Of a DNA stretch of 36,287 nucleotides, positions 26,553 to 35,572 are shown in pieces. A model generated the notes under the pieces. The model was not told the DNA's origin and did no database searches. It saw nothing but the letters and a program-made list of their open reading frames with translations. The translations under genes were made by a program, and so were the position numbers. Origin of the DNA: Alphaproteobacteria bacterium (GTDB lineage: Bacteria; Pseudomonadota; Alphaproteobacteria; Rhizobiales; JAJFHR01). Where the stretch lies: assembly GCA_024278055.1 (NCBI GenBank), contig JAJRTY010000212.1, positions 1-36,287 on the forward strand, written 5' to 3'. Within the stretch, counting starts at the first letter, position 1. Every line of letters begins with the position of its first letter.

Positions 26553-27782
26553 ATGACGTTGCGTCTGCCCGCGACGGTTCTTATTGGTTTAATGTGCCTT
26601 GCCCAGGTTTTGCTGGTTTTGAGTATCTCCATTTTTGCCGCCCTGCTGCCGGATTATCGTCAGCTGTGGCAACTTAACAATACAGAAGCCGGCTGGATCA
26701 GCGCCATGTTGTTTGCCGGGTACACAGTGGCGGTGCCTTTTCTCGTCAGCCTTACGGATCGCAAAGATCCCAAGAAGATTTACCTTCTGAGTGCGGGTTT
26801 TGGGGCTTTTGCCAGTTTTGGCTTTGCCTGGTTCGCGCAAGGGCTATGGAGTGCATTGTTTTTTCACGCCATGATCGGGGTTGGTCTGGCCGGCACCTAT
26901 ATGCCGGGGCTGAAGGCCCTGAGTGATCATATTGATGATCGATACTTGTCACGGGCAACAGCATTTTACACGTCGAGTTTTGGTGTTGGCACCGGTTTAT
27001 CTTATGTTTTCACCGATATAATCGCCCAGGCCTACAGTCCTTCAGCGGTTTTTTTAGGCTCCGGCGTGGCCGGACTGGCGGCCTTGCTGATTGTTTCGGT
27101 GGTCCTGCCTGCGGGGCATGATACCCCGGAAGCCTCACAAAGGTGGTCGTGGGGCGATCTTAAGCAGGTTTTGCAAAACCGAACTTCCATGGCCTATACG
27201 TTGTGCTACATGTTTCACAATTGGGAGCTTTTCGGCCTGCGTACCTGGGTGGTGGCCTTTTTGATTTTTACTCAAAGTAATACAGGCGGGGAGACTTACT
27301 GGATCACGCCGATTGCGGTTGCCACCGTCTTCACTTTTTTCAGCATGCCTTCAAGTATCATGGGTAATGAGATGGCCATACGCTTTGGCCGCTCCAAGAT
27401 GACGTTTGTTTTCATGTGCTTCTCTGCCCTCGTGTGCTTTGTCGTCGGGTTTACCTCGGCAATTTCTTATGTGCTGGCCACAGCTGTTGTCATGCTTCAT
27501 GGATTTACTGTTGCATCGGAAAGTTCAACAGTTACGGCGGGCGCCATTGGTAACTCCGTCAAAGGCCTGCGCGGGGCAACCATGGCAATGCACTCAACCA
27601 TTGGCTTTGTGGGCTCGATCATGGGGCCTTTGATGTTTGGTCTGATGCTTGATCTTGGTGGCGGTGAAAGCACGCTTGGCTATGTTCTGGCCTTCGGTCA
27701 TATGGGGGTGATCATGTTGCTGGGACCGCTGGTGCTGCGGGTGATGAAACCTGAAGGCCTGCGCGAAGACAGGGTTTCCTGA
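26553..27782 (+). CDS. Major facilitator superfamily transporter
   Basis: The 409-residue protein has about 12 hydrophobic segments and a loop 2-3 sequence (SLTDRKDPKKIYLLSAG) that resembles MFS motif A. The central cytoplasmic loop follows residue 195 or so. AAGGA at about 26540-26544 supports ATG 26553. The substrate is unknown; sequence character and lack of linked pathway genes give no lead. It starts 25 bases after gltX on the same strand and may be cotranscribed. Confidence 0.9.
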   Translation: MTLRLPATVLIGLMCLAQVLLVLSISIFAALLPDYRQLWQLNNTEAGWISAMLFAGYTVAVPFLVSLTDRKDPKKIYLLSAGFGAFASFGFAWFAQGLWSALFFHAMIGVGLAGTYMPGLKALSDHIDDRYLSRATAFYTSSFGVGTGLSYVFTDIIAQAYSPSAVFLGSGVAGLAALLIVSVVLPAGHDTPEASQRWSWGDLKQVLQNRTSMAYTLCYMFHNWELFGLRTWVVAFLIFTQSNTGGETYWITPIAVATVFTFFSMPSSIMGNEMAIRFGRSKMTFVFMCFSALVCFVVGFTSAISYVLATAVVMLHGFTVASESSTVTAGAIGNSVKGLRGATMAMHSTIGFVGSIMGPLMFGLMLDLGGGESTLGYVLAFGHMGVIMLLGPLVLRVMKPEGLREDRVS

Positions 27783-27793
27783 AGTTCTAAAAA

Positions 27794-27824
27794 CTTGACC
27801 TTTGCTGCACAACCTGCGCATTGT
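27794..27824 (+). promoter_or_regulatory. Possible promoter upstream of cysS
   Basis: CTTGAC (27794-27799) matches the alphaproteobacterial -35 consensus exactly. A poor -10 (CATTGT, 27819-27824) follows at a spacing slightly longer than optimal. It lies in the 203-base gap between the MFS gene and cysS, where no gene is seen. A start here would leave a leader of about 155 bases. Confidence 0.3.
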
Positions 27825-27985
27825 CGCGCCTATGAAAACGATAATACCTAAACGGCATATTATTATTTGTGGTTTAATTATTTGCGCCTGAGATAACATT
27901 CGGCGCGATCGTTCTTCATCTATTTCAGAAAATTTGATTGATCATTATGCGCCGAGGCAAACCAGCCTTTTGTGGATACAAAACT

Positions 27986-29317
27986 ATGGCCTTAACGCTT
28001 TATAATACCCTCACTCGTTCGAAAGAGATGTTCGAGCCGCTCGATCCTGCTCATATCCGCATGTATGTGTGTGGTCCGACGGTTTATGACTATGCTCATA
28101 TTGGTAACGCCCGGCCGATTATCGTGTTTGATGTGCTCTACCGGTTGCTCAAACACCTGTATCCGATGCCCGCACACAAGGTTACCTATGTGCGCAATAT
28201 CACCGATGTGGATGACAAGATTAATGCGCGTGCAGCCGAAGAAGGGGTGTCTATCGAGGAAGTGACCTCGCGCACCATCAAACAGTTTCATGAAGATATA
28301 TCAGCTTTAGGCGTGCTTGAGCCGGATGTTGAGCCGCGTGCCACCGAGCATGTGGATGCGATGATCTCGATGATTGAAAAGCTGATTGCCAAGGGCCATG
28401 CCTATGCAGCTGAAGGCCACGTTTTGTTTGATGTGCCCTCAATGCCTGAGTATGGCAAGCTCTCCAATCGTTCTACCGATGATATGCTGGCGGGGGCGCG
28501 GGTGGAAATAGCCCCCTATAAGCGCGATGCTATGGATTTTGTCTTGTGGAAACCCTCAAGCGATGACCTGCCGGGCTGGGACAGTCCGTGGGGCCGTGGG
28601 CGACCGGGGTGGCATATCGAATGTTCGGCCATGTCGGAAGCCTATCTTGGCGAGGAATTTGATATTCACGGCGGCGGCGTTGATCTGGTGTTTCCCCACC
28701 ATGAAAACGAAGTTGCCCAGAGCCGTTGCTGCTTTGATACCAAAACCATGGCGCGATACTGGATGCACAATGGCCACCTTCAGGTCGAAGGCGAGACCAT
28801 GTCAAAATCGCGTGGTAACTTTCTGACGATAAATGATCAGCTGCGTGACTGGCCCGGCGAGGTATTGCGCCTGACGATGCTCAAAACCCAGTACAGGCAG
28901 CCGTTTGACTGTACTGTGAAAGGGTTGGCGGAAAGCCAGAAAAATCTGGAAAAATGGTATGATCGGGTGAAGGGTGCAGATGTTGGTAATGTTGATGAGG
29001 AGGTTATTGCTGCTCTAAGCGATGATTTAAACACGCCTCTGGCCTTTTCCAGAATTCACCAGATTGATGATACCGAGACATTGGCCGGCACTTTATCATT
29101 ATTGGGATTTTCCCTTGATATTAATAGCTTAAAGTCACAAGCTAGTGCGTCAGCTGAAATTGATAGCGCATTGGTTGAGGCATTGATTTTAAAACGTCTG
29201 GAGGCGCGGGCTGAGAAGAACTGGGCTGAGGCCGACCGTCTGCGCGATGAAATTGTCAATATGGGCGTGGTGATCCAGGATAGCCCCGAGGGCACATCGT
29301 GGGAGGTTAAGCGATGA
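27986..29317 (+). CDS. cysS: Cysteine-tRNA ligase
   Basis: CysS charges tRNA-Cys. The 443 residues carry MYVCGPTVYDYAHIGNAR, which holds the zinc ligand Cys29 and the HIGH-type AHIGN (37-41), then WHIECSAM and DIHGGGVDLVFPHHENE with further zinc ligands, and the KMSKS motif ETMSKSRGNF. ATG 27986 (MALTLYNTLTRSKE) gives the usual N-terminus and has GTGGA upstream. The frame opens at 27938 but the added 16 residues are not typical. The stop overlaps cimA by 4 bases (ATGA). Confidence 0.96.
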   Translation: MALTLYNTLTRSKEMFEPLDPAHIRMYVCGPTVYDYAHIGNARPIIVFDVLYRLLKHLYPMPAHKVTYVRNITDVDDKINARAAEEGVSIEEVTSRTIKQFHEDISALGVLEPDVEPRATEHVDAMISMIEKLIAKGHAYAAEGHVLFDVPSMPEYGKLSNRSTDDMLAGARVEIAPYKRDAMDFVLWKPSSDDLPGWDSPWGRGRPGWHIECSAMSEAYLGEEFDIHGGGVDLVFPHHENEVAQSRCCFDTKTMARYWMHNGHLQVEGETMSKSRGNFLTINDQLRDWPGEVLRLTMLKTQYRQPFDCTVKGLAESQKNLEKWYDRVKGADVGNVDEEVIAALSDDLNTPLAFSRIHQIDDTETLAGTLSLLGFSLDINSLKSQASASAEIDSALVEALILKRLEARAEKNWAEADRLRDEIVNMGVVIQDSPEGTSWEVKR

Positions 29318-30912
29318 GTATGGAACGCCTTTATCTGTTTGATACGACTTTGAGGGATGGGGCACAAACCGCCGGTGTTGATTTTTCTCTCGAGGACAAG
29401 CTGCAAATTGCCGCCATGCTGGACAAGCTCGGGCTTGATTATATTGAAGGCGGCTATCCCGGTGCCAACCTGTGTGACAGTGAGCTGTTTTCCAAAGAGC
29501 ATAATCTCAAAGCTAAATTTACAGCGTTTGGCATGACCAAACGCCATGGCCGTTCGGTTGAAAATGATCCTGGATTGCAGGAAATTCTCAATGCCAGGGC
29601 CGATGCCATTTGTTTTGTTGCCAAGGCCTGGGATTATCATGTGCGTGTTGCCCTTGGGTGTTCCAATGAAGACAATGTGACGGGTATAAGCCAGTCGATA
29701 AAAGCTGCAATTGCTACGGGAAAAGAAGCTCTGCTGGATTGTGAGCATTTCTTTGATGGCTATAAGGCCAACCCGGAATATGCGCTTGAATGCGCTAAAG
29801 CAGCCTATGAGGCCGGAGCGCGCTGGGTTGTGCTGTGCGATACTAATGGCGGCACATTGCCCAATGAAGTGCGGCAAATCGTGGGCGAGGTGGCCAAGGT
29901 TGTACCGGGCACACATTTGGGCATTCATGCTCATAATGATACTGAACATGCGGTGGCTAATTCACTGGCGGCCGTGCGTGCTGGGGCGCGCCAGATACAG
30001 GGCACGCTCAATGGTATTGGCGAGCGCTGTGGCAATGCCAATCTGATTTCGATTATTCCAACCTTGATGCTGAAAGCGGAGTATGCGGACAGGTTTGATC
30101 TTAATATTTCGACCGACGGTCTTGCCGGTATCACGCAAGTGTCGCGGGCGTTTGATGAACTGCTCAACCGTTCGCCTGAAATTCAGGCACCTTACGTAGG
30201 TGCCAGCGCTTTTGCCACCAGTGCCGGTATCCATGCCTCGGCAATTATGAAAAGCCCGGATACTTATGAGCATGTGGCACCAGAAAAAGTCGGTAACATG
30301 CGGCGTCTGCTGGTGTCGGACCAGGCTGGACGCTCCAATATCTTGGCCCAGCTTGAGCGCCTGGGTATTGCAGTTGAAAAAGATGACCCGCGCATTTCAA
30401 CCCTGCTGCGAGGGGTCAAGGAGCGCGAGGCCATTGGATATGCTTACGAGGTGGCGGAAGCCTCGTTTGAACTGCTGGCGCGGCGCACTCTTGGCAGCGT
30501 ACCGGAATATTTCAAAATTGACTCCTACCGGGTCATGGTAGAGCGCCGGTACAATGCCAAAGGTGAGCTTGTCACTGTTTCCGAGGCCACGGTGAAAGCC
30601 GTGATTGATGGCGAGGTTACATTTTCAGCCGGGGAGGGCAATGGCCCGGTGAATGCGCTTGATATGGCTTTGCGCAAGGATCTGGGTAAATACTCCTCCT
30701 ATATCGCCGATTTAACTCTGATTGACTATAAGGTGAGGGTGCTTACGGGGGGTACGGATGCGGTGACGCGGGTTTTGGTTGAATCCGGTGATGATCAGGG
30801 CAACCGCTGGTTTACGCTGGGGGTTTCTCCCAATATCGTTGATGCGTCATTCCATGCGCTGATTGACAGTGTCACCTACAAACTTCATCGTGACGGCGCC
30901 CCGCTACCATAA
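29314..30912 (+). CDS. cimA: Citramalate synthase
   Basis: The enzyme condenses pyruvate and acetyl-CoA to (R)-citramalate, a threonine-independent entry to isoleucine synthesis. The 532 residues contain an HMGL-type TIM barrel (DTTLRDGAQTAGVDFSLEDK; metal site HAHND at GIHAHNDTEHAV) and a C-terminal LeuA-type dimerisation/allosteric domain (from about residue 395). Length and the DGAQ-TAGVDFS pattern suit the CimA (TIGR00977-type) group rather than LeuA. It is coupled to cysS by a 4-base overlap and runs convergently into the LOG-family gene, with only 10 bases between the stops. Confidence 0.93.
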   Translation: MSMERLYLFDTTLRDGAQTAGVDFSLEDKLQIAAMLDKLGLDYIEGGYPGANLCDSELFSKEHNLKAKFTAFGMTKRHGRSVENDPGLQEILNARADAICFVAKAWDYHVRVALGCSNEDNVTGISQSIKAAIATGKEALLDCEHFFDGYKANPEYALECAKAAYEAGARWVVLCDTNGGTLPNEVRQIVGEVAKVVPGTHLGIHAHNDTEHAVANSLAAVRAGARQIQGTLNGIGERCGNANLISIIPTLMLKAEYADRFDLNISTDGLAGITQVSRAFDELLNRSPEIQAPYVGASAFATSAGIHASAIMKSPDTYEHVAPEKVGNMRRLLVSDQAGRSNILAQLERLGIAVEKDDPRISTLLRGVKEREAIGYAYEVAEASFELLARRTLGSVPEYFKIDSYRVMVERRYNAKGELVTVSEATVKAVIDGEVTFSAGEGNGPVNALDMALRKDLGKYSSYIADLTLIDYKVRVLTGGTDAVTRVLVESGDDQGNRWFTLGVSPNIVDASFHALIDSVTYKLHRDGAPLP

Positions 30913-30922
30913 GGAATAAAGG

Positions 30923-31471
30923 TTAAATGCCCTGCAACTTGGGCAATATTTCCTCGACAGTGTTGGCGACCTGAAAGGGCACGTTTAGACCATCGCGGAT
31001 AAATTCATCTGCGGTCATATGTTCAAGCAGAAAAATCAGCGGTTGCCAGAAGCGGTCTATATTGGCAATGACTATGGGCTTTGAATGCAGGTTCAACTGG
31101 CTCCAGGTCATCATTTCCACCAGTTCCTCAAGCGTGCCGATGCCGCCGGGCATGGCAACGAAGGCATCTGACAGATCATGCATGGTATGTTTGCGTTCAT
31201 GCATGCTTTCGGTGATGATGAGGTCGCTTAAACCCACATGCATCAGGGCGGAATTATACCAGAATTTTGGCAGGACACCGGTAACATGGCCGCCAGCCTC
31301 CAGGGTGGCGCTGGCAATTTCTCCCATGATGCCGATATTGGCGCCGCCATAGATAATGCCAATGTGGTGTTGGGCGCAAATGCGACCGAAATTCTGCGCA
31401 GCGGTTATATAATTGGGGTTTGCCCCGGGGCCGGAACCGCAGTAAACGCAAATTTTTCTCAATTCCGTCAT
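30923..31471 (-). CDS. LOG-family nucleotide 5'-monophosphate phosphoribohydrolase (TIGR00730)
   Basis: The 182-residue Rossmann-fold protein begins MTELRKICVYCGSGPGANP and has the family motifs GGANIGIMG and PGGIGTLEELVEMMTWSQL (the PGGxGTxxE site). Plant LOG enzymes release active cytokinins from riboside monophosphates. Bacterial members do the same in vitro or hydrolyse AMP-type nucleotides, and the natural role is often unclear. It is the only gene here on the minus strand apart from the small secreted protein, and it is divergent from the LysM gene. Confidence 0.93.
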   Translation of the reverse strand: MTELRKICVYCGSGPGANPNYITAAQNFGRICAQHHIGIIYGGANIGIMGEIASATLEAGGHVTGVLPKFWYNSALMHVGLSDLIITESMHERKHTMHDLSDAFVAMPGGIGTLEELVEMMTWSQLNLHSKPIVIANIDRFWQPLIFLLEHMTADEFIRDGLNVPFQVANTVEEILPKLQGI

Positions 31472-31618
31472 TTTCTCGACCTATGCCAATCACTGTTATT
31501 GCAGGTGGCAGTTATCAAAAAAATTAAACAACACAAAGAGTTGCGTTAACTTTGTGATGTGCGGAATTTGCTATTCGCCCCTGTGGGGAGTAGATTAGAG
31601 ATTACTGTAATGTTGTAA

Positions 31619-31671
31619 ACGACAAATTGTCCGGCCAAGCGTATGACGTGGCCGGGACCGGTTTGTTTCGT
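31619..31671 (+). promoter_or_regulatory. Structured leader upstream of the LysM gene
   Basis: A long imperfect hairpin can form. ACGACAAA (31619-31626) pairs with TTTG (31662-31665) plus TCGT (31668-31671) around a TT bulge, and GTCCGGCCA (31629-31637) pairs with TGGCCG plus GGAC (31649-31658) around one bulged G, leaving an 11-base loop. It ends 9 bases before AAGGG (31681-31685), the LysM gene's Shine-Dalgarno. No T-run follows, so it is not a standard terminator. A role in translation control or mRNA stability is possible. Confidence 0.45.
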
Positions 31672-31691
31672 GATTGGTAAAAGGGTGTTTC

Positions 31692-32894
31692 GTGGGTAGA
31701 GCTTTGTGGATTGCATTTGCAGCAGTCTTTACATCACTCCTGCTTTATCTCGCATTTGTCGGCCACCGTGAACAGGTGGGGCGAATGGTATCGGTTTTGC
31801 CTGATGCCCTGGGTGGTTTGACCGAACTGGTAGAGCGCATAAGTCTGCCGGGTAAAAAGCAAACTGCAAAAACTCCCGAAGGCTCCCAACCGGATGCTCC
31901 CCTTGCCACAATCCCGATTGCGATAACAAACGTTGAATACCGGCTGGATGGTCAACTGGTGCTGGTTGGCAATGCGGCGCCGGGTGTTCAGCTGGAATTT
32001 TTCATTGATGGCAAGAAAACAGCACCTCAGAGCCTGAGTGCTGACGGTACCTGGAAACTTGTGGTGCCGGAAGATGTGGCACCGGGGCCGCACCGGCTGG
32101 AGGTTTCGGTGCCGGCAAAGGCACTGCGACCGCGAACCGTTGTGGTGATGAATTTTGCCAAGGCTGGGGCCGATGAGATTGCTGCATTGGCTGCGACAAA
32201 ACCTATGGGCGAAGATAAACAGGTTGCAGCTATTACTCCGACAGTTTCGCAAAAAGAGCCAGCAGACAATCAACCTGAAAAGCCGGTGCGCAAATCATCA
32301 TCAGGATTTTCCAAACTGGCCGAGCTGGCGCAATCACAATCGGTGCGGCGGGATGTCAATCCTTTGAGCGGTCTGTCACCAAAACTGATGATTGACGATG
32401 GCCCCTTGCTGGCAACGCCCCAAACAGGTGCAGGAGGAGATGCTGCGCCCAATCGCCAAACCACGCCAATGCCAGAAACTATTGTGCCAACACCGTGGTT
32501 GCGGAACAGTCAACCGCAACAGGTAAGCCCGCGTTCCCAGGGCGTTGATCTGGCGCAAAATGTAAATACGGCAACGCGTCTGTCAAAAAAACCGATGCTT
32601 CAGGAAACATCGGATATTAAGAACAAAGAAAAAACTTCCAAAACCGGCAGTCCCGAGGTAACAGTCAGCCCGGGCAAAGGTCTGGTTGTGGTGCAGCCGG
32701 GAAATACATTGTGGGATCTGGCCATTTCAATTTATGGTTCAAGTCGCTATTATCAGAAACTATATCGGGCCAATCGGCATATTATCAAAAACCCTCGCAG
32801 AATTTTCCCCGGGCAGGTTATTTTTGCACCAGATGCCAACCCGCCGACACGCATTGAACCGAGGTCGCCGCCGCAGTGGTCACCACCGCAATAA
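31692..32894 (+). CDS. Membrane-anchored LysM-domain protein
   Basis: The 400-residue protein has one N-terminal hydrophobic segment (ALWIAFAAVFTSLLLYLAFV) and an Ig-like or carboxypeptidase-regulatory-like region (about 80-150, VEYRLDGQLVLVGNAAPGVQ). A long Pro/Ser/Thr/Gln-rich, probably disordered linker follows, then one LysM domain near the C-terminus (about 330-380; VVVQPGNTLWDLAISIYGSS). LysM binds peptidoglycan, so the protein probably spans from inner membrane to wall. GTG 31692 is chosen for AAGGG 6 bases upstream; TTG 31674 is also in frame. It lies just upstream of the Atm1-like exporter. Confidence 0.9.
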   Translation: MGRALWIAFAAVFTSLLLYLAFVGHREQVGRMVSVLPDALGGLTELVERISLPGKKQTAKTPEGSQPDAPLATIPIAITNVEYRLDGQLVLVGNAAPGVQLEFFIDGKKTAPQSLSADGTWKLVVPEDVAPGPHRLEVSVPAKALRPRTVVVMNFAKAGADEIAALAATKPMGEDKQVAAITPTVSQKEPADNQPEKPVRKSSSGFSKLAELAQSQSVRRDVNPLSGLSPKLMIDDGPLLATPQTGAGGDAAPNRQTTPMPETIVPTPWLRNSQPQQVSPRSQGVDLAQNVNTATRLSKKPMLQETSDIKNKEKTSKTGSPEVTVSPGKGLVVVQPGNTLWDLAISIYGSSRYYQKLYRANRHIIKNPRRIFPGQVIFAPDANPPTRIEPRSPPQWSPPQ

Positions 32895-32954
32895 AGGGTA
32901 CTTTTTGACTATTTACATGTTCTTTTGCTCAACCGCGAAGCGTGGTTGCCGACA

Positions 32955-34849
32955 GTGAAAAGTGACATTCATTCTCCGCGCCCGGTAAAAACCGGCGGCG
33001 GAAACATTGCTACTGCACGGGCAATTTTACCCTACTTGTGGATGGCTGACCGACCGGATCTGAAACAACGGGTGGTGGTGTCCATTATTGCCCTGGTGCT
33101 GGCCAAAGTCGCCACCATCAGCGCACCATTTTTCTACAAGGAAATCATCGACAGTCTGGCCCCGGTCGCCTCTGCCGGTTCTGCGGTGACCATAGTTGTT
33201 GCTCCCATTGCTCTAATCCTGGCTTACGCCATTGCCCGCATCATGATGATCGCGATTGCCCAGATCCGGGATGCGATTTTTGCCAAAGTCGGACAGAATG
33301 CAGTTCGCCATCTGGCGCGACAGACATTTGCCCATCTGCATGAGTTGTCTTTGCGTTTTCATCTTGAAAAACGCACCGGCGGATTGAGCCGGGTAATAGA
33401 CCGCGGCACCAAGGGCATTGAAATTACTTTGCGCTATTCCCTGTTCAATACGTTCCCAACCTTGTTGGAAATGGTGTTTGTATGTATTGTTTTATGGCTT
33501 AATTTCAGTCTGTTATACGCATTTGTTACAGCAGTTACTGTTATTCTATATATCTGGTTCACCTATAAAGCAACCGAGTGGCGTATAGAGCTGCGGCGGC
33601 AAATGAATGAGGCTGACAATGAGGCAGGGGCGAAGGCTATCGACAGTCTGCTGAATTTTGAAACCGTAAAATATTTTGGCAACGAGCAATATGAAACCGA
33701 CAGGTTTGATGAGTCGATGGCGCGATATGAAAAAGCGGCAACGAAAACAATGACGTCTTTGTCGTTTCTCAATTCCGGTCAGATAATTATTTTTACCACC
33801 GGCATGTTTATTTCCATGTTGCTGGCGGCGCGTGGGGTTGCGGCAGGTACGTTGAGTATCGGTGATTTTGTTATGGTGCATGCTTTTTTGATACAGCTGT
33901 ATCTGCCATTGAATTTTCTAGGCTCGGTTTATCGCGACATAAAACAGGGGTTGTTGGATATTGAAACCATGTTTGATGTGCTTGCTGTTGACCCGGAAAT
34001 TGCGGACAAAAAAAATGCACCGGCACTAAAGGTCGAAAAAGGTGAGATTGAGTTTTCTCATGTGAGTTTCTCCTATGATCCTTTGCGCCCGATTTTGAAA
34101 GATGTCAGTTTTAAAGTGCCGGCGGGAAAAACCGTGGCCATTGTCGGCCCCAGTGGTGCGGGAAAATCCACCATATCGCGAATATTGTTCCGGTTTTATG
34201 ATATTTCAGCCGGAGCTGTATTGATTGATGGCCAGGATATTCGCGAAGTATCGCAAAAATCCCTGCGCGCATGTCTCGGCATGGTGCCGCAGGATACGGT
34301 TTTGTTTAATGATACAATCGGTTATAATATTCACTACGGGTGCCCGGACAGGAGTGATGAAGAGGTTGTAGAGGCTGCAAAGCTGGCTCAAATTCATGAT
34401 TTTATCATGGACTTGCCCGATGGCTATGAAGCCATGGTGGGAGAGCGCGGGTTAAAATTATCCGGCGGTGAAAAACAGCGGATCGCCATAGCCAGAACAA
34501 TATTGAAATCGCCACCTGTATTAATTCTTGATGAGGCAACATCCGCTCTCGACACTTATACCGAGCGGGAAATTCAGGAAGCGCTTAAACTGGTGTCAAA
34601 AGGGCGTACCACCCTGGTTATCGCGCACAGATTATCTACGGTTGTGGATGCAGACCAGATTATTGTATTGGAAAAGGTGTGATAATAGAACGCGGCTCAC
34701 ACACGCAATTATTGAAAAAACAAGGACTATATGCCGGCATGTGGCAGCGTCAGCAGGATTTGGAAAAAGCCCGCGAACAATTGAAACGAACACTTGAAGC
34801 TGAAGCCGCTGACAATCTGCTGGCTCAACGAGGCGATGATAATGATTAA
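32955..34849 (+). pseudogene. atm1: Atm1/HMT1-like ABC exporter, frame broken near the 3' end
   Basis: The protein is a half-size ABC exporter of the Atm1/HMT1 type, which in relatives moves glutathione-bound metal or sulphur species. About five to six membrane segments precede the ATPase domain with Walker A GPSGAGKST, signature LSGGEKQR, Walker B VLILDEATSALD and H-loop IAHRLST. Reading in frame stops at TGA 34680-34682, right after IIVLEK and V. One base is missing relative to the expected frame. Resuming at 34679 gives VIIERGSHTQLLKKQGLYAG and a further charged tail to TAA 34847-34849, exactly the conserved end. The frame-0 stop is followed by TAA and TAG. The start is uncertain: GTG 32955 is used, TTG 32925 is in frame, and neither has a good Shine-Dalgarno. 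The tail overlaps psd by 8 bases. All ATPase motifs precede the break, so the shortened product could retain activity. Confidence 0.85.
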
Positions 34850-35537
34850 ATCTATTTTCTCAATTTTTGTTCCCATTCATCGCGAAGGCTATCGCTTTAT
34901 CGGTATTTTCGCGGTTCTCGCGCTGTTGCTGTTTTTCCTGTGGCAACCGCTGGGCTGGCTCGGGGTCATTGCAACCTTATGGTGTGTTTATTTTTTCCGT
35001 GATCCGGTGCGCGTAACGCCCTTGCGCGAAGGGCTTGTGATTTCCCCCGCCGATGGCAGGGTCAGTCTCATTGTCGAAGTGGTGCCGCCGCAAGAGCTTG
35101 ACCTTGGCGATAAACCATTAACGCGTATTTCTGTTTTCATGAATGTTTTTGACTGTCATGTTAATCGCTCGCCGGTTGCCGGACGTATCGTCAAAATGGT
35201 CTATATACCGGGAAAGTTCATCAATGCTGAACTCGACAAAGCATCAGAGCATAATGAACGCCAGTGTTTGACGATTGAGACGGCTGCAAAAAAACGTTTT
35301 GGCGTGGTTCAGATTGCCGGGCTGGTGGCGCGGCGTATTGTTGGTTTTGTCGGTGAAAACGAGCCTATCGGTACCGGAGAACGCTTTGGCCTGATCCGCT
35401 TTGGCTCACGGCTTGATGTCTACCTGCCAGCCGGCCATAAGGCTCTTGTCGGTGTTGGCCAACGTGCCATTGCCGGAGAGACGGTGCTGGCTGATATTGC
35501 TTCGAAAGAAGCTGTGCGTGAATATCGCGCAAGTTGA
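34842..35537 (+). CDS. psd: Phosphatidylserine decarboxylase proenzyme
   Basis: Psd turns phosphatidylserine into phosphatidylethanolamine at the inner membrane. The 231 residues have an N-terminal hydrophobic hairpin (about 18-52), FRDPVR, SPADGRV, the conserved [13 protein letters not shown] and the self-cleavage site RFGSRLD, where Ser189 becomes the pyruvoyl group. The short form is typical of the Psd-A group. ATG 34842 is preferred (GAGG at 34830-34833, 8 bases away) over ATG 34836. The start overlaps the expected end of the atm1 frame. Confidence 0.95.
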   Translation: MIKSIFSIFVPIHREGYRFIGIFAVLALLLFFLWQPLGWLGVIATLWCVYFFRDPVRVTPLREGLVISPADGRVSLIVEVVPPQELDLGDKPLTRISVFMNVFDCHVNRSPVAGRIVKMVYIPGKFINAELDKASEHNERQCLTIETAAKKRFGVVQIAGLVARRIVGFVGENEPIGTGERFGLIRFGSRLDVYLPAGHKALVGVGQRAIAGETVLADIASKEAVREYRAS

Positions 35538-35572
35538 AGTCTTGTACGAACAGGTGACGGGAAAGCAATTGC

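Noticed and set aside
32917-32958. A 13-codon open frame (ATG 32917 to TGA 32956-32958) overlapping the atm1 start as a possible leader peptide
   Set aside because: It has no ribosome binding site and no repeated or regulatory codons; overlap with a weakly defined start is not enough.
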